This document shows, piece by piece, positions 25,201 through 38,345 of a stretch of 64,000 bases of DNA. The translations under genes and the position numbers were made by a program. Location: positions 20,639,002 through 20,703,001 of the forward strand of contig NC_045148.1 in NCBI RefSeq assembly GCF_008831285.2, written 5' to 3'. Numbering within the stretch: the stretch's first letter is position 1; each line of letters opens with the position of its first letter. The notes below the pieces were generated by a model. It did not search any database, was not told the origin of the DNA, and saw only the letters and a list, made by a program, of their open reading frames with translations. Source of the DNA: Nymphaea colorata (taxonomy: Eukaryota; Streptophyta; Magnoliopsida; Nymphaeales; Nymphaeaceae).

Positions 25201-28024
25201 GAGGATTAATTTAGAACGGATCCCAAACTTATCGAATATATCCATTTAACCGCCTTTGTTTCCGAAGAACGAAGTAGAATATTGAGTTTTCTTTACCTTA
25301 TGCAACTCGAATGTCCGATTGCTGCGAGTTGATGACTACTACTTCGATCGAATATGTAAGGACCAAACATATCCACGATTTTTTAATCATTTAGTACAAA
25401 TATAGTTTGGGTTTCAAAGTTAACACCTTATAATATGTTCATATTGGGCTGTCAGCATAGCTTGGAAATTTGGTTTGAAGCTTGAACTTGCACCACCTAT
25501 AGTTTCAGGCTGTTAAGAAGTTGATATAAAAGCAACGAAGCGGGAATAAGAGCCCATTTATTATGAGGATATGTTGCTTTTCACAGAAGTTCAATTTTTC
25601 TTTTTCATGCGAATAAAATCTTGATGTGAACATGTTTTTCTAATTTCTCAACAACTGGTGCCCTGCTTACACTAAGGAAAAAGTACCCGAGTTTTTTAAG
25701 CTCCTGATTTCCTCCAAATTGGAGGTGTCAAGTCCAAACCGCTCACGTAGGTAGATGAAGTATCAAACAAGTACTCAGTGCCAAATCTTCTAACCATGCA
25801 TCTTCTTGCCCCATTTTGGTATGAAAAGATCACTCAGCATGGGTCTATCTGAACCTATAAAGATCCAAATATGGCGAAGCTGGACTCTGAAAAGAAAAAG
25901 AAAAAAGGTTATTGGAACCTCGACAGCCACTTAAGGTAACCCATTGAATCGAAGGGTGATGGCTATAAAGAAATCAAGCTGCAATGAGGAGCACTGTCAG
26001 GCTAGGTAATGGGAGAACAGGTTCACGGGCCCCAATGGAGTAACAAAAATTAAGAGGATTCAGGCATGTAGATTCTCATTGAAAGGAACTAGCAAAGCTC
26101 CGTTATCTTTGCAAGTGAACATTCTAACCGCATGACTTGGAATTTTGAAATATCTAATATCAGTTTATTCATATTATGCCATTTGTAGTTCCAGCAACCA
26201 TGTCAGAGGAATGGATTACTGGGACTAATATAGGTTGCAAGTGATATGAAACCAAGAACTAACATGAAAGTAGAGAGGAATGGCTTGCACAAAGCGCCAC
26301 AAATTAGGACTAGGCTAACCAACCATTCACATGGCAGGTTTTTTTTCTCCATCTCATTACCAAAGGTCAATTTGTTGAGCTTTTCTGTACATGAAGAATT
26401 AGGGAAGCAGGCCAGCGAAGACCAGATTCTGATATAAACATTTCTGAATTTGGCATAATCAGATTCAAGTTGGGTAGAACAAGCTAAAACAGATTTTGAT
26501 ACTATCAACTAATTGGATGTGTTTCACATGTAATAGAGTAGGATTATCATTTTGAGGATTTTAGTGGCACTTTGTGCTGAACTCGAATCAATTAAGGATC
26601 ACTGAGAATGAGTTGCTGGATCCAGCTAACCAGATACGGACTTGGACTCAATCTTTTGACATCCATCTTTGGAACGCACTTTATAGCACCTGTAAGCAGC
26701 AACTGGGTTGCAGCAGATCTTTGAGGGGCACTCAATTGAAGAACCGTCTGGACTTTGAACCCAACCACTTGAGCTATCATTAATCATTCACTAGCCTTTA
26801 GAACAGCATTTATGTGTGATTCTGTAGTTGCAAGGAGGGAAATCACCGAGTTTTGCAGTTGTGCTAGGATTTTGCGAACCCAGAGGCACAAGTTTAGTCG
26901 TTTTACAGTGGTCCGTTTTGCTTGTCCAGTACAATAAACTTCCATCATCAATTGAAACCTTATGATGATCACCAAAGTGTGCAAAGAAGTCAATATTTTA
27001 ACTGCACAAAAACATTATGCAGCACCACCTTGCCAGCTGCGACAGAATGGCGGAACTGCAAAACCGGTTTGGTGATTTGTGTAATTTCTGCAAAAGTTGC
27101 TGCAGAAGATGATTCCCCAGGTATAAGGGAAGTCATGTAGAAAAATTTTGTTATCAGGATAACAAAGAGAAGCTAGATGATTGCTGCTGCAAAAGGTTAA
27201 TTTGCGTCCCCGGGTTGGATGAGTAGAAAACGGAACCCTAAGCTTAGTTTAAAGTTTGGTCTTCACCTTGTGGACAGAGGAAAGGACTTGCGCAAGAAAA
27301 ATGTTCGTCGCGAAAACGTTTCTGGTTTCTGAATAGCAACAACAAATCGCAAGATACACGCGTGGTGACATCGAGACATACTCCAATAGCATTAGCAGAT
27401 GAATAATGCAGAAAATGTCTGATTTAGTTGCATTTTTTCAAGCTGAAAGTTACGGATCACACACTCAGCAGAGAGGTTATGGCAAGGTTGCAAATCTTTT
27501 CTTATTTCCTAAAGATTAGTTTGAAGCATATCAATTTATCGCTTTCAGAAAGGAGAAACTCCAAAAGAAATAAGAGAAGAAAAAGATTAAAGGGAGACTC
27601 TACGTCAAGGCAAAGTTTTATTTATACTGATATTAACTACTAGATTAACTTTATAGTGACAAAACAGAGCACTGGAAAGTGGAAAAAGAACCATTTCCTG
27701 ATACATAAGCAGCAAAAATAGCTGACAAGCGTATGAAGTATGTCTAAAACACTGATATTTAGAAGTAACCGTTGAACACATAAGCCTAAGGCGTAACAAG
27801 CATTGGCATGAGAAACGAAAAGCTGAAGAATCAAAATTAACCCGATAGATGTCGTCCATGGGCTGTGACAGAAGGAACACACCTTTACAACAAGGAAAGG
27901 AAATGCAGCCTAAAAAATCTTTAAAATCAAAATGAGACATCGTTTTGAAGATAAGACAAGAGGATTAACTGATCAGCTTGTTTCTCAAGGTTGAATTAAT
28001 GAACGAGAAAACTATGCAAATGAA
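25201..28024. other. intergenic region between TML and the PPR gene
   Basis: About 2.8 kb of AT-rich sequence. Frames are short, overlap on both strands and have no recognisable product. I see no element with terminal repeats. The right end probably holds the PPR gene's 3' UTR. Confidence 0.5.
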
Positions 28025-29209
28025 TCAACTTGGCATCTTCAAGCTTGAATAGTAGTAGCTCTTTGCAGACCCGAGCTCAACGAGTCTCTTCGCCTTCATA
28101 TCTTTCGAGATGTTGACCAGTCTGTCAATTACATCCTGCAAAACCTCTACGCTGATGAAGCGGTTCCCATTTAAAACCTCCAGGCACAATTCAGAAGCCC
28201 TATTTATATCCTCTGCCGCACAGAGAGCAGGAATGATTGCTTCGTATGCTAGCCGGTTTGGCTGCATATCTTTCTTCTTCAGTTCCTCAAGCACCTTCTT
28301 AGCTTCTTCCAAATTACCCTCCTCGCAGTGGGCCTTAACCAACAGACTGAAACTAAGAGAATCCGGTTTCAGGCCCTTAGATTCCAATTCCTCTAATACC
28401 TTAACAGCCTCCGCAGTCTTCCCTTCTGCGACCAACCCTCGTATCTTCGCATTGAAACTCGACGTGTCCGGCTTTACCCCGTAGTTTCCCATCTCCGTCC
28501 AGACCTTCTCCGCCTCAGATCTCCTATCCCCACCATAGAATCCATTCAGCAGAGTGTTGAACGTGATCACATCGGGGTTAATTTCCTTACTTTTCATCTC
28601 CCCCAGCAATGAGAATGCGAGATCAACGCTGCCCACCTCACAGAAGGCCCTTGCGAGTATGTTGTACGAGTAAGTGTCAGGTTTAACCCCCAATTTCTTC
28701 GGCAACTCTCGAAACAGCACGCCCACCTTATCGAAATCCTTTCCCTCTGCACAGGCGGTGAGAACAGCGTTCATGGACTTAACAGTTCGGTCGCTCCCAA
28801 GACCGGGCATTTCATCGAACACTTTGATGGCATGGTCAAGCATTCCAGCGCGGCCGTAGAGGGTGATCAGGCGGATGTAGAACCCCTCTTTGGCAAGGTG
28901 GGTGTGCTTCTTCTGCTCCTCCAGGATTTCCTCGATATCGGAGAAGCGATGAGCCGCGGCAAGCTGGCGAACGGCGTGGTCATAGACGTTATGCTTGCAT
29001 CTGAAGCGGTAGTGCTTGGAGCAATCCTTGAATTTCTCAACGAGACGGTTGCAGTCGCGCTCCTTGAAGATGTCATCCACCGCATCCTTCACGCGAAATA
29101 GAGTGGCGGCGGTAGTGGTGGTCGATGTGGTGGCGATGGTGGAGAAGCAGCGTTGATGGAGTGGCGCAGTTGTTCGCAGAAGAAGGCGAGATAACCCGGA
29201 CGACGACAT
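28025..29209 (-). CDS. mitochondrial P-type pentatricopeptide repeat protein (394 aa)
   Basis: One intronless frame of 394 codons. The N-terminus (MSSSGLSRLLLRTTAPLHQR, then Ser/Thr-rich) is a typical mitochondrial presequence with Arg and no acidic residues. From about residue 105 to 350 there are seven or so 35-residue PPR motifs, each ending in a form of KPD-YN/FN, for example GVKPDTYSYNILARAFCEVG. P-type PPR proteins bind organellar RNA. The short length and overall pattern resemble PPR336 (At1g61870), a PPR protein attached to plant mitochondrial ribosomes; this assignment is from memory and tentative. No downstream editing (E/DYW) domain is present. The frame is intact. Confidence 0.92.
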   Translation of the reverse strand: MSSSGLSRLLLRTTAPLHQRCFSTIATTSTTTTAATLFRVKDAVDDIFKERDCNRLVEKFKDCSKHYRFRCKHNVYDHAVRQLAAAHRFSDIEEILEEQKKHTHLAKEGFYIRLITLYGRAGMLDHAIKVFDEMPGLGSDRTVKSMNAVLTACAEGKDFDKVGVLFRELPKKLGVKPDTYSYNILARAFCEVGSVDLAFSLLGEMKSKEINPDVITFNTLLNGFYGGDRRSEAEKVWTEMGNYGVKPDTSSFNAKIRGLVAEGKTAEAVKVLEELESKGLKPDSLSFSLLVKAHCEEGNLEEAKKVLEELKKKDMQPNRLAYEAIIPALCAAEDINRASELCLEVLNGNRFISVEVLQDVIDRLVNISKDMKAKRLVELGSAKSYYYSSLKMPS

Positions 29210-29278
29210 CGTTGCCTTCGTTTTCTTCCTCTTCTCACTTGGGGTTCTGCTGAGCGAGAGCGAGCGAGAGTGTGCGTG

Positions 29279-29294
29279 TAGGGTTTTAGGGTTT
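29279..29294 (-). promoter_or_regulatory. double telo-box upstream of the PPR gene
   Basis: On the minus strand AAACCCTA occurs twice in a row (29287-29294 and 29279-29286), 70-85 bases upstream of the start codon. This is common in plant genes for translation and organelle biogenesis and fits a mitoribosome-linked role. Confidence 0.6.
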
Positions 29295-29832
29295 TAGGCG
29301 TACACTATTCTGCATTTGAGAAAATCACGTGCATTTTTATCGAGATACTTTCCCGAAAACCTATAAACGCCCATTTAAACGTGATATTTTCTATTTGGCT
29401 ATACGTTCCTATATTTTGTTAGGTATAAAAGAATTGGAACTAAAATGGGGCTTTCTTTTAAAATTGAAGCTAAGCTTTGAAAATAATTCAATTAAGTTTA
29501 TAACTTCGATGTCTACCATTAGCACATGACATGGACCATAAGATTAAAACCTTGACTTCTTGATTGTGAGTCGCCTGGGTTTTGTGCTTTGCCAGCTTGA
29601 GACAAGATGTTAGAATAATTTTCTTCTTATAAAAAATACAGCCTTTTCTTAATAAGAGAGAACATGTTTTTATAAGTCTCGAACTAAATAGCAACAGGTC
29701 AGACCACGGTATCATGCCTTATCAAGACAACATGTTGGCAAGATTTGGTCAAACATATTATATTAGATTTAACGATCTGTACATACCCTTCACCAAAACA
29801 TGCATGCCTCTCATGATGCCGCACTTTTATTC
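29295..29832. other. intergenic region between the PPR gene and NLR1
   Basis: AT-rich, no supported gene. It contains the divergent promoter space of the PPR gene (minus) and NLR1 (plus). Confidence 0.5.
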
Positions 29833-29840
29833 TATAAATA
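29833..29840 (+). promoter_or_regulatory. TATA box of NLR1
   Basis: TATAAATA followed about 30 bases on by a likely transcript start and, by 29928, a splice donor. NLR2 has the same layout. Confidence 0.6.
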
Positions 29841-29928
29841 GAAATGAGAACCAACAAACGGAAGCATCCTTCTTCTATTCTCCAACTCTTTGCCGCTCAA
29901 CGTTCTCCTAAAAGTGCCCCTGTTGCAG

Positions 29929-30611
29929 GTGATGCTTTCCTTCCATAATTTCTTTCGCTTAAATTGCAACTTATCATATTAGATGAGCGCAACTTATCAT
30001 ATTAGATGAGCCTGAACGATCTCTCTCGCTCTCTCTGTGTATTGGAAAGTTTCACTATATATATATATATATATAAGTACTTGGTAGATCCCCAGACAAC
30101 CAAATCAAGGACGAAAACCAGATCATCTAAAATTGATTGTTAATGTATTTTTTTACATAATCCAACCATATATCTTAATGATGTACTGATGACAATCATA
30201 ACTAAGCTAGTTACTTGAATTCAACATGTTTTTATAGTAATCAGAAAATGAACAGTTCCTATGACATCAAACTTTTAATGGTAAGAAAATAAGTGTTTTT
30301 CTTAGAAACAACTCAATTAAGACATGTTTTATGTTGGATTAGTTATAAACATAGTAGAATAGTCATATTTTGTCCAAAATAATTTTTGTTAAAGCATTTA
30401 GGAGGTCTGGTTTTTGTCCTCGACCAAAGTGGTCTGCGATATACCAATTTTTCTCTCTCTCTCATATATATATACACACACACACACACGCACACATTCT
30501 TTTGTTTCAGCATCAAATGTTTTTATTATGTTCGGTGCTTCTTGTTTCCTGTTTCATAACCGAAGACCGGCCATTCATTATCACTTTGCACTTTTTTCCT
30601 TTCAAAAACAG
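29929..30611 (+). other. predicted 5'-UTR intron of NLR1
   Basis: Donor CAG/GTGATG at 29928/29929; acceptor AAACAG ending at 30611, followed by a 22-base leader and the ATG at 30634. It includes a TA/CA microsatellite near 30463-30495. The open frame extending upstream of 30634 is intron sequence. Confidence 0.55.
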
Positions 30612-30633
30612 TTTTCCTCGTTATAGAGCCGTC

Positions 30634-32550
30634 ATGAGTGCTTTCACCCATGCAGTACGCCAACTTGGGCATCTACTTAGCCTCAAGAAGCACTCAGACA
30701 AGATTCAGTGCAAAACAGATGAATCGGGAAGCAATAAGAAAGGCGTCTCAGAATCACTTATTGAACTCCTACTGAATCCAGAGATACAAAAGGTCGGCAT
30801 TTGGGGAATGGGGGGTGTGGGTAAAACTTACAATGTGAAGTATGCCATTGACATGGTGAGAGAAACAAACAGCGGCCGGTCGTTCGATCACATCGTTTTT
30901 GTGAGTGTTACACATGAATGGAGCATAAGAGATGTGAGGAATGACATAATTAAGGAACTATCCATGGAAGAAGAGTTAGGTGAAAATGGAGGGGCAAGTT
31001 TGTTGCATCAGAGGCTGAAGGGAACAAGATTCTTGTTGGTTTTGGATGACCTGTGGGAAACTATTAGCCTTGAGGAGTTGGGCATTCCTGAGCCCACCAA
31101 AGAAAATGGCTGCAAACTTTTCTTGATTACCCGAATTCATAATGTTTGTGAACTCATGGGTGCCCAAGCAAAAGTTAAAGTTCCAACTTTTTCCAGGGAA
31201 GATGCATGGGAATTATTCTGTGAAGAAGTTGGCAGCATGGTGCTCTTGCCAAACATTCAGCCCTTAGCCAAAAGCATCGTGGATGAATGCGGGTATCTAC
31301 CGCTTGCTGTGAAAGAAATGGGAAAGGCCATGAATAGTTCAAGTGATGAGGTTATATGGTTAAACTCATTGAGTATCATGATGCAGTCGAGGCCACTGAA
31401 CAGTAGCATGGAGCTAGTGTTCAGACAATTGAAATTAAGTTATGATCAGCTAAAAGATGTATTAAAGCATTGCTTCCTAGCTTGCACATTCTTTGGTGAT
31501 AACCATGAGATCAGCATACCATATTTGGTTGAGAACTGGATGATGTGTGGTTATGTTGATATTGCAGATGAAATGTTGCTATCTGAGGCCTATGAGAAGG
31601 GGCTGCATCTGTTGAAAGAGCTGCTAGATGCTAGCATGTTGGAGCTTTCCAAGGACAGAGATCATATTACTATCAATAATATGATGAGGCACATGGGCTT
31701 GATGATAAAGTCGTCCAAGTTCATAATGAGAGATGGCCTGGAGCAACTTGAGGGACCAGAAGAAGAAGAATGGAAAGAAGCAGAGATGATATCATTGAAG
31801 GCCAGTGGAATATCAAGCCTCCATCAAAGCCCGGACTGTCCAAATCTCACTGTCTTGATTCTTTACAACAACTTGCAACTAAGAAGCATCTCTCCAAGCT
31901 TTTTCGAGCAAATGGCAGAGCTTCATGTTCTTGATTTATCATGGGCAGGACTGGACTCTTTGCCAGAGTCTATCTCCAAACTTACCAACCTTCACTATCT
32001 CGATTTAGCCTATTGTAGGTGCTTAAAAAATTTGGCATGTTTGGGGTCACTAAAGCAGCTTTTAGTTCTTGACCTCTCTGTTACTCCAATCGAGGAGATG
32101 CCAGAAGAGTTGGGCAACTTAACTAGACTTAGGCATCTGTTTCTTTCTGCTACAGTTAATCTCAGCAGAATTGCAGGTGGAATTTTCAACAAACTTTCCA
32201 AATTGGAAATCTTACAGATGCGTGCTAGCTCATACGCTTGGCAGCACAAAAGCAAAGAAAAAGAAGCCAGTTTGCAGGAGTTATTAGGCCTGAAATGCTT
32301 GTCTACTCTAGTTATTACTGTAAAGGGTGTAGGTGATTTTGAGTTCCTTCGCAACAACGCTGTTCAGGAAATTTGGAAGAACACCATGGGCGTTGAGTGC
32401 TATATACGAGGACTTTCAGTATGCATGAAATTTGAAGGAAAATTTAATAGTTGGTCTAGTGAAAGACAGGAAGAAGATTTGGCTGGTTCCATGTTATCAA
32501 GAGCTGCGTCTACCATTGAAAAGCAAGGGAAAAGATTCTTCGATATGTAA
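30634..32550 (+). CDS. NB-ARC-LRR immune receptor NLR1, lacking an N-terminal CC/TIR domain (638 aa)
   Basis: The start at 30634 is chosen because it matches the paralogue NLR2 and gives nearly equal lengths (638 and 637 aa). Only about 45 residues precede the NB-ARC domain, so no coiled coil or TIR is present. Motifs: P-loop GMGGVGKT (residues 58-65), kinase-2 LLVLDDLW (134-141), RNBS-B LFLITR, a GLPL form YLPLAVK, RNBS-D CFLACTFF. The MHD position reads INN (347-349), so the usual His-Asp pair is lost. Six or seven LRRs follow (LP-SIS-L-NLHYLDL type). The last 50 residues form a tail shared with NLR2. NLRs are intracellular ADP/ATP-switch receptors for pathogen effectors. The best family match is the RPS2-like class of CC-type NLRs, in truncated form. 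The frame is intact. Confidence 0.9.
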   Translation: MSAFTHAVRQLGHLLSLKKHSDKIQCKTDESGSNKKGVSESLIELLLNPEIQKVGIWGMGGVGKTYNVKYAIDMVRETNSGRSFDHIVFVSVTHEWSIRDVRNDIIKELSMEEELGENGGASLLHQRLKGTRFLLVLDDLWETISLEELGIPEPTKENGCKLFLITRIHNVCELMGAQAKVKVPTFSREDAWELFCEEVGSMVLLPNIQPLAKSIVDECGYLPLAVKEMGKAMNSSSDEVIWLNSLSIMMQSRPLNSSMELVFRQLKLSYDQLKDVLKHCFLACTFFGDNHEISIPYLVENWMMCGYVDIADEMLLSEAYEKGLHLLKELLDASMLELSKDRDHITINNMMRHMGLMIKSSKFIMRDGLEQLEGPEEEEWKEAEMISLKASGISSLHQSPDCPNLTVLILYNNLQLRSISPSFFEQMAELHVLDLSWAGLDSLPESISKLTNLHYLDLAYCRCLKNLACLGSLKQLLVLDLSVTPIEEMPEELGNLTRLRHLFLSATVNLSRIAGGIFNKLSKLEILQMRASSYAWQHKSKEKEASLQELLGLKCLSTLVITVKGVGDFEFLRNNAVQEIWKNTMGVECYIRGLSVCMKFEGKFNSWSSERQEEDLAGSMLSRAASTIEKQGKRFFDM

Positions 32551-33186
32551 TTGTTCTCGAAGTTTAAATAAATCTGTAATAAGATTTGATCTGGTAGATG
32601 TTGGTAGGCTTCTTAATCATGTAAGCTGCATTTTAGCAACAGAATGTGGAATATTCATTATTTTTATTGAATGCCTCTTGGATGCTTTCTTGGCACTAAC
32701 TTCCTTCCAAATTTCTTAGAGATGCCCCCAAGGTGGTGGTGTACCTAATGGAGGCATGCTAACAGGATCAACCATGGGCAAGAGATAAATGTCCGTCAGA
32801 GTCATGACTGGCAGTTTAATAGCCACGCCCTTCCTCTCGTTTACCTGCTCTTGCTTATTCAGTTGTCCACATTCTTCTGCCTTGATATAAGGGATACGCT
32901 ATTAAACTTTGTAATCTTTTAGTAGCTGATCAGAAATGACATGTGTGGCATGTTAAAAACTAATGTTAAAATTGTAAAGATCGCTGTATAAATCAATTTT
33001 ATGAACAAAGAAGTTAAAACTATCAATGTTAAAACTCTTTCAAAACCCAATTTATATGTAAGATTTTCATTTTTTTCCTGAGCATGCATTCTTGGATATT
33101 TCATATTCATTTTACGGTTAGATTTGTGAAAGACAACGCGAGAATTGGTCAAATTGCTAGACAGCCAGGAGCCGTCACTGAAAGAA

Positions 33187-33276
<90 letters not shown>

Positions 33277-34658
33277 GGAGAGAGAGAGAATAAAAGTAGC
33301 TATAGACTCTCATATACTAATTTGATCGGAATTATCTAGCAATCGATTCCAAAAAGATTCAGCTGTTAAGATTAAATTGCAAATATACAAGGCAATTGTA
33401 TTTTTAAGAGTTCAAAATTCTTATCCCAAACAGGAGTTTCATTTAAGGAATCTCATTTGTTTCCTTCTTTCTCTTTTTCTTTCCCTCTCTCATCCTTTGA
33501 AGCATATTTCAAACTCTTGAAAAAACAATTTGGTTTCTACATTTACAACTTAATTTTTACCATCTGATCTCCTTGGGTTTTGGAATTGGTAGCTCTATGA
33601 TTCCCATCAAAATCTATTATATGAGTTTGACAGCTACTTGTTTTCATCCAAACACACACGCGACATCATAAACTTACATTTTTTTCTTTTATATTTTAGA
33701 ATTTAAACAATTGGACGTCATTCTGCAATTGGATTTATAGAACGGCTTTAATATAACGAAAACGGCCTTTGAACCTACAAACTTTTACCTACGTAGGCCT
33801 AGTAAGATTGTATCTTGCGTAAGATTTGAACCCCTCACCAGCCGTCTATCAACACACTCAGCACACATAAACTTTGACATTGATTTTCACACTTGAACGA
33901 CTGCTACTGAAGAGGAGAATGGGAGAGTCCCTTACTCTCTAGAGCATCTACCATGGAAAAACGTGGAAGGTTCTTGAATACCTTATAACTTGTTTCTATA
34001 TATGTGCTTAGCAAATATTCTTCAATAATGTTTTTTATTTGGCTAATTACACGGTTTCCTGGAGGAATCTATATCAATTAGAATTTTAATGAATCATGAT
34101 GATCTCAAAGAGAACTGTTCTAGTACATAATATGTTTCTTTGCACGGTAAATAGCCAAAACACAACGTTGAAACTAGAGAAGCATTCTTTTAAGAGTCAA
34201 AGAAAGATTGAAACTTTACTAGTGCTTGTACCATTAACTAGACCCGATTCAACATGTACCCAGTTGCCTTTCTGCATACCCCTGTACCCATGTTACTGAA
34301 GGGGCGTTTGGTAACAAGAACACTGCATTTTTTGGAACAAGTAAAATGTGAAATATCATCTTCTAAATCTCTTTCCAGATCCAATCCATTTGAGACGATA
34401 CTTTAGCCTTCGACGCCAAGATTTATCACACGAGAAAAGAGATAACTGCTGATATTTCATTACTCATTGACAATGAAAGATAAATGTTTATTTCTTGTTT
34501 TCCTTTTTATATTCATAATACTGACATTCTGGGTCACTAGCCAATTACCCCAACTCGTCTCCATAGTATGGGTATTGATAAATTCATCTCTGCTTTTTAA
34601 TTAAGAATTGCAATGAGTTCTTGATGATAATAGTCAGTGAATGACAATTTTGATTCTC
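32551..34658. other. intergenic region between NLR1 and the fold-back repeats
   Basis: About 2.1 kb holding the NLR1 3' UTR and the compound microsatellite at 33190-33290. No other gene or element is recognised. Confidence 0.5.
33190..33290. repeat. compound (TA)n(GA)n microsatellite
   Basis: TA repeats from 33190 to about 33226 run directly into GA repeats to about 33290. The same type of compound tract occurs at 35146-35250. Confidence 0.92.
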
Positions 34659-34832
34659 TAGAGTCAACCAGCCATCTAACCAAGGCCATTCACCTGAAGT
34701 ACATAGATGGTCGAGAAAAAAAAAACAAGGACAAAAAAGATATAAACTAATACTAAATGATGATAGTCATCACCTTTTTCTCCTTGTTGTTTTCTGAGAT
34801 TGGATGACCATGGTTAGATGGCTCAGTGACTA
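34659..34832. repeat. fold-back (MITE-like) element 1
   Basis: The start (TAGAGTCAACCAGCCATCTA) and the end, read on the minus strand, match as imperfect inverted repeats, so the whole 174 bp can fold on itself. It shares internal sequence with the next fold-back. Confidence 0.65.
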
Positions 34833-34840
34833 TGAAAAGT

Positions 34841-35128
34841 TAGAGTCACCCAGCCATGTAATATGCACCGTCTAATATGATGGATGGTTAAGAAAAAAGA
34901 AGAAAAAAGTGATAGGCATTTTTGTCATTTAAAATTAGTCTATATGTTATTTTCTGCTATCTAACGAAGGTCATCCATCTAAAGCAGACATATGGTTGAG
35001 CGAAAAACAAAGAAAATAATGTGTAAACTAATATTAAATGACGAAAATGTCCATCACCTTCTTCTTCTTCTTTTTTCTTAACCATTCATCATGTTAGACG
35101 GTACAAATTATGTGGCTGGGTGACTCTA
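34841..35128. repeat. fold-back (MITE-like) element 2, arms of about 100 bp
   Basis: 34841-34940 is a near-complement of 35029-35128; the outermost bases are TAGAGTCACCCAGCCA and its reverse. The roughly 88-base middle also pairs in part. There is no coding capacity. It may be a non-autonomous DNA transposon or a hairpin RNA source. Confidence 0.75.
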
Positions 35129-35143
35129 TCTAAAAAGCTAGTC

Positions 35144-36000
<857 letters not shown>

Positions 36001-36009
36001 TATATATAG
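36001..36009 (+). promoter_or_regulatory. TATA box of NLR2
   Basis: TATATATAG about 95 bases before the donor of a predicted non-coding exon. The exon's end (TCTCCTAAAG/GT) resembles the corresponding NLR1 leader around 29904-29913. Confidence 0.55.
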
Positions 36010-36102
36010 TCAATCGATCAATTGTAGGATTCATCTCTCTTAATTCCTCTAACTTAAATCTTGGTTCTCCTTACATCGTTCTGCGTCATCTCTCTCCTAA
36101 AG

Positions 36103-38314
36103 GTAAGTAATTCAATTACCTTTTGTGATATATAATGATACTTTACATGTAATTCGTTTTATTGAGTTAAACTTAGAACACGTTGATTACTTTGGGTGGT
36201 CAAAGGAGTTTCCTTAGTTACTAATTAAACTGAACCTTAGTCTTTTGATCTTGGAGAATCCGGCAAAAGATTTGTGGTGAATTATCACGAGTCAGGACCT
36301 TATAACAGTATCGACGTCGCCGGATTGTATACTCCGACGCTGAAATGATAGGCCGGGTAACTTGCAAAAATAGGAATAAGTTCAAGAGATTTCATGAACC
36401 TGAATCGCATGTTCAAGGACAAGGTTTTAAATCCTGTAAGGAAAACGAGATTTAATAGTTAGTTGGATTCTCCGTGGCATACGATTGGTATCTGATTCTG
36501 ATGGATATCTGAATCTAGCAACCAGTAAAGATTTGGGTCTTGTAGTTCATTTTGCTGTGAATCTGTACATCTAATAATTAATTGGATTCTATGCCCACTC
36601 GTGTCTGCTTCCGATGGATATCTGAATCCAATAATCAGTAAAGATTTGGATCTGGTATTTCACTTTGCTGTGAGTCCAAATTGAGTTTAATTACAAGTGT
36701 CTTATCAATTTGAGTTTGATCCCTTTGGGTTTTTTGGCAATTGGAACAGTAACATACCATACTATGTATATGCTCCATAGTACACCAAACATTGACTTGG
36801 ATCTCCTGGCTCCGGAACTGATTCCCATCTCCTAAACGTCTTCCCCTTGGAGAACTCTTTGTCTTAGATTATTTCATTGGATTTCGTCAGATTTATGAAT
36901 TCATATGGCTGATTTACTACTAAATCATACTTTTGTCAAAAAAGTCCAAGATAATTTACTGCAATCCATTTTTAGGATACTTGACAGAAATCCTGTAAGC
37001 AGCTCAAAGTTTGAGTAATTTAAACGAAATTTTCCTAAATGAAACAAATCCATTCATTTGACTAATTGTGGTTGAAATTAGCTTTGGTTTTCCAAAATTA
37101 GCGAAAGATATATCAAACAAAAAAAGAAAAATAAGAGAAGTTCAAATATTTGACAACAAATTGGGGAAATGGAGTAACAATGAGGTTTCATCAGTCTTAA
37201 GAGAAAAAAAAAAAACATAAGGCGTTCAGCAATAACAAAATACAAGATAATTTAAAACTCTAAAAGTATAATTAAGTAATGGCATGACACGAATCGATGC
37301 TAAAACCATATTATTTTCCATAAATTTAATCAAATAGGTCGACTCTGGCTTGATTCCAATTGATTTTAGCAACATTGGTGCGAAGCAATATAACTTGCCA
37401 AAGGGGTACCCATTTCTCACTATTATTATTACTATTGTTATTATCTTATTATTATTACCATGACCTGTTAATTTCAAATAAAATAATTTTTACTATTGTG
37501 AACAAGTCTATTTTAATCTCTTAAATTGTAACGCACGTCAGTTTGTCAATCGAATGCCTTGACCAAAAATGTAGAAACACCAAACATGCTTGCCACTCCC
37601 CATACCTTTTCTCCAACTCATTCTTAGCCATCTTAATTTACAGATTATGCAAAATTCATCGTTAACCATCTTAGTTTACAAAAAAAAAAAATTCCTTCCT
37701 TTCTTCATGTGAGGGGAAACCTCTTGAACAAGGGTTGTAACCCTTTCCTTTCTCCTGCCCCTCATTCAAGGCTGTTTGATATACTCGTCAACTAACGTGT
37801 AGTATTATCATTGTTGTCAAGATGTTCGATTGAGATAGAAACATAATAAGAGTGGAATAACGTGGTTCAGCTATTAGATGCCTACATCCATGAACTGAGT
37901 GATCTATTTCACTTAATTCTCATCAGCCGAATTACAATATATTCTCTTTTATATATAGCAAAGGCTAGAACCGTTAAGCCAAATAAGAGTATAAGAGCAC
38001 AGCAGCTGCCTAGAATATTAGCGGCCCATCAATCTGACCAACTACGTCAAGTTCTTCGGGCAAAAAATATCACTAGGACAAAAAAAACATCATTGCTCTC
38101 AAACCAACTATCTATCTGATGAAACGCTTAGCGAGAAAAGCAAGGACTTCCATTCCTCACCTGTACATCGTTTTTTCTCTGCCAATGTGCACGTCTTTTT
38201 ACTTGAAATCGGGTGAAGAATGTGGATGGAGGAAAGACCTGACTTTCTTCATTGATGGTGTTTTTTCAAGGTTGAGATAAGTTATTAACTCATGCACATA
38301 TCTCTCCTTTGCAG
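36103..38314 (+). other. predicted 5'-UTR intron of NLR2 (about 2.2 kb)
   Basis: Consensus donor AAAG/GTAAGT at 36102/36103; acceptor CCTTTGCAG ending at 38314, followed by a 31-base leader and the ATG at 38346. No coding exon with a coiled coil or TIR was seen inside. It contains a two-unit repeat at 36455-36675. Confidence 0.55.
36455..36675. repeat. diverged tandem repeat, two units of about 115 bp
   Basis: Both units contain TTGGATTCT, GATGGATATCTGAATC and CAGTAAAGATTTGG in the same order. It lies inside the predicted NLR2 UTR intron. Confidence 0.7.
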
Positions 38315-38345
38315 ATCTATTGACACATCCCATTCTGTCTCAGAC

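Noticed and set aside
30370-30633. The 88-codon extension upstream of NLR1's ATG at 30634
   Set aside because: It contains a TA/CA microsatellite and ends in a good splice acceptor, and it has no counterpart in NLR2. It is read as UTR intron.
33084-33293. ORFs made of Tyr-Ile or Arg-Glu dipeptides, also at 35089-35313, 55283-55510 and 61756-61974
   Set aside because: They are translations of AT and GA microsatellites.
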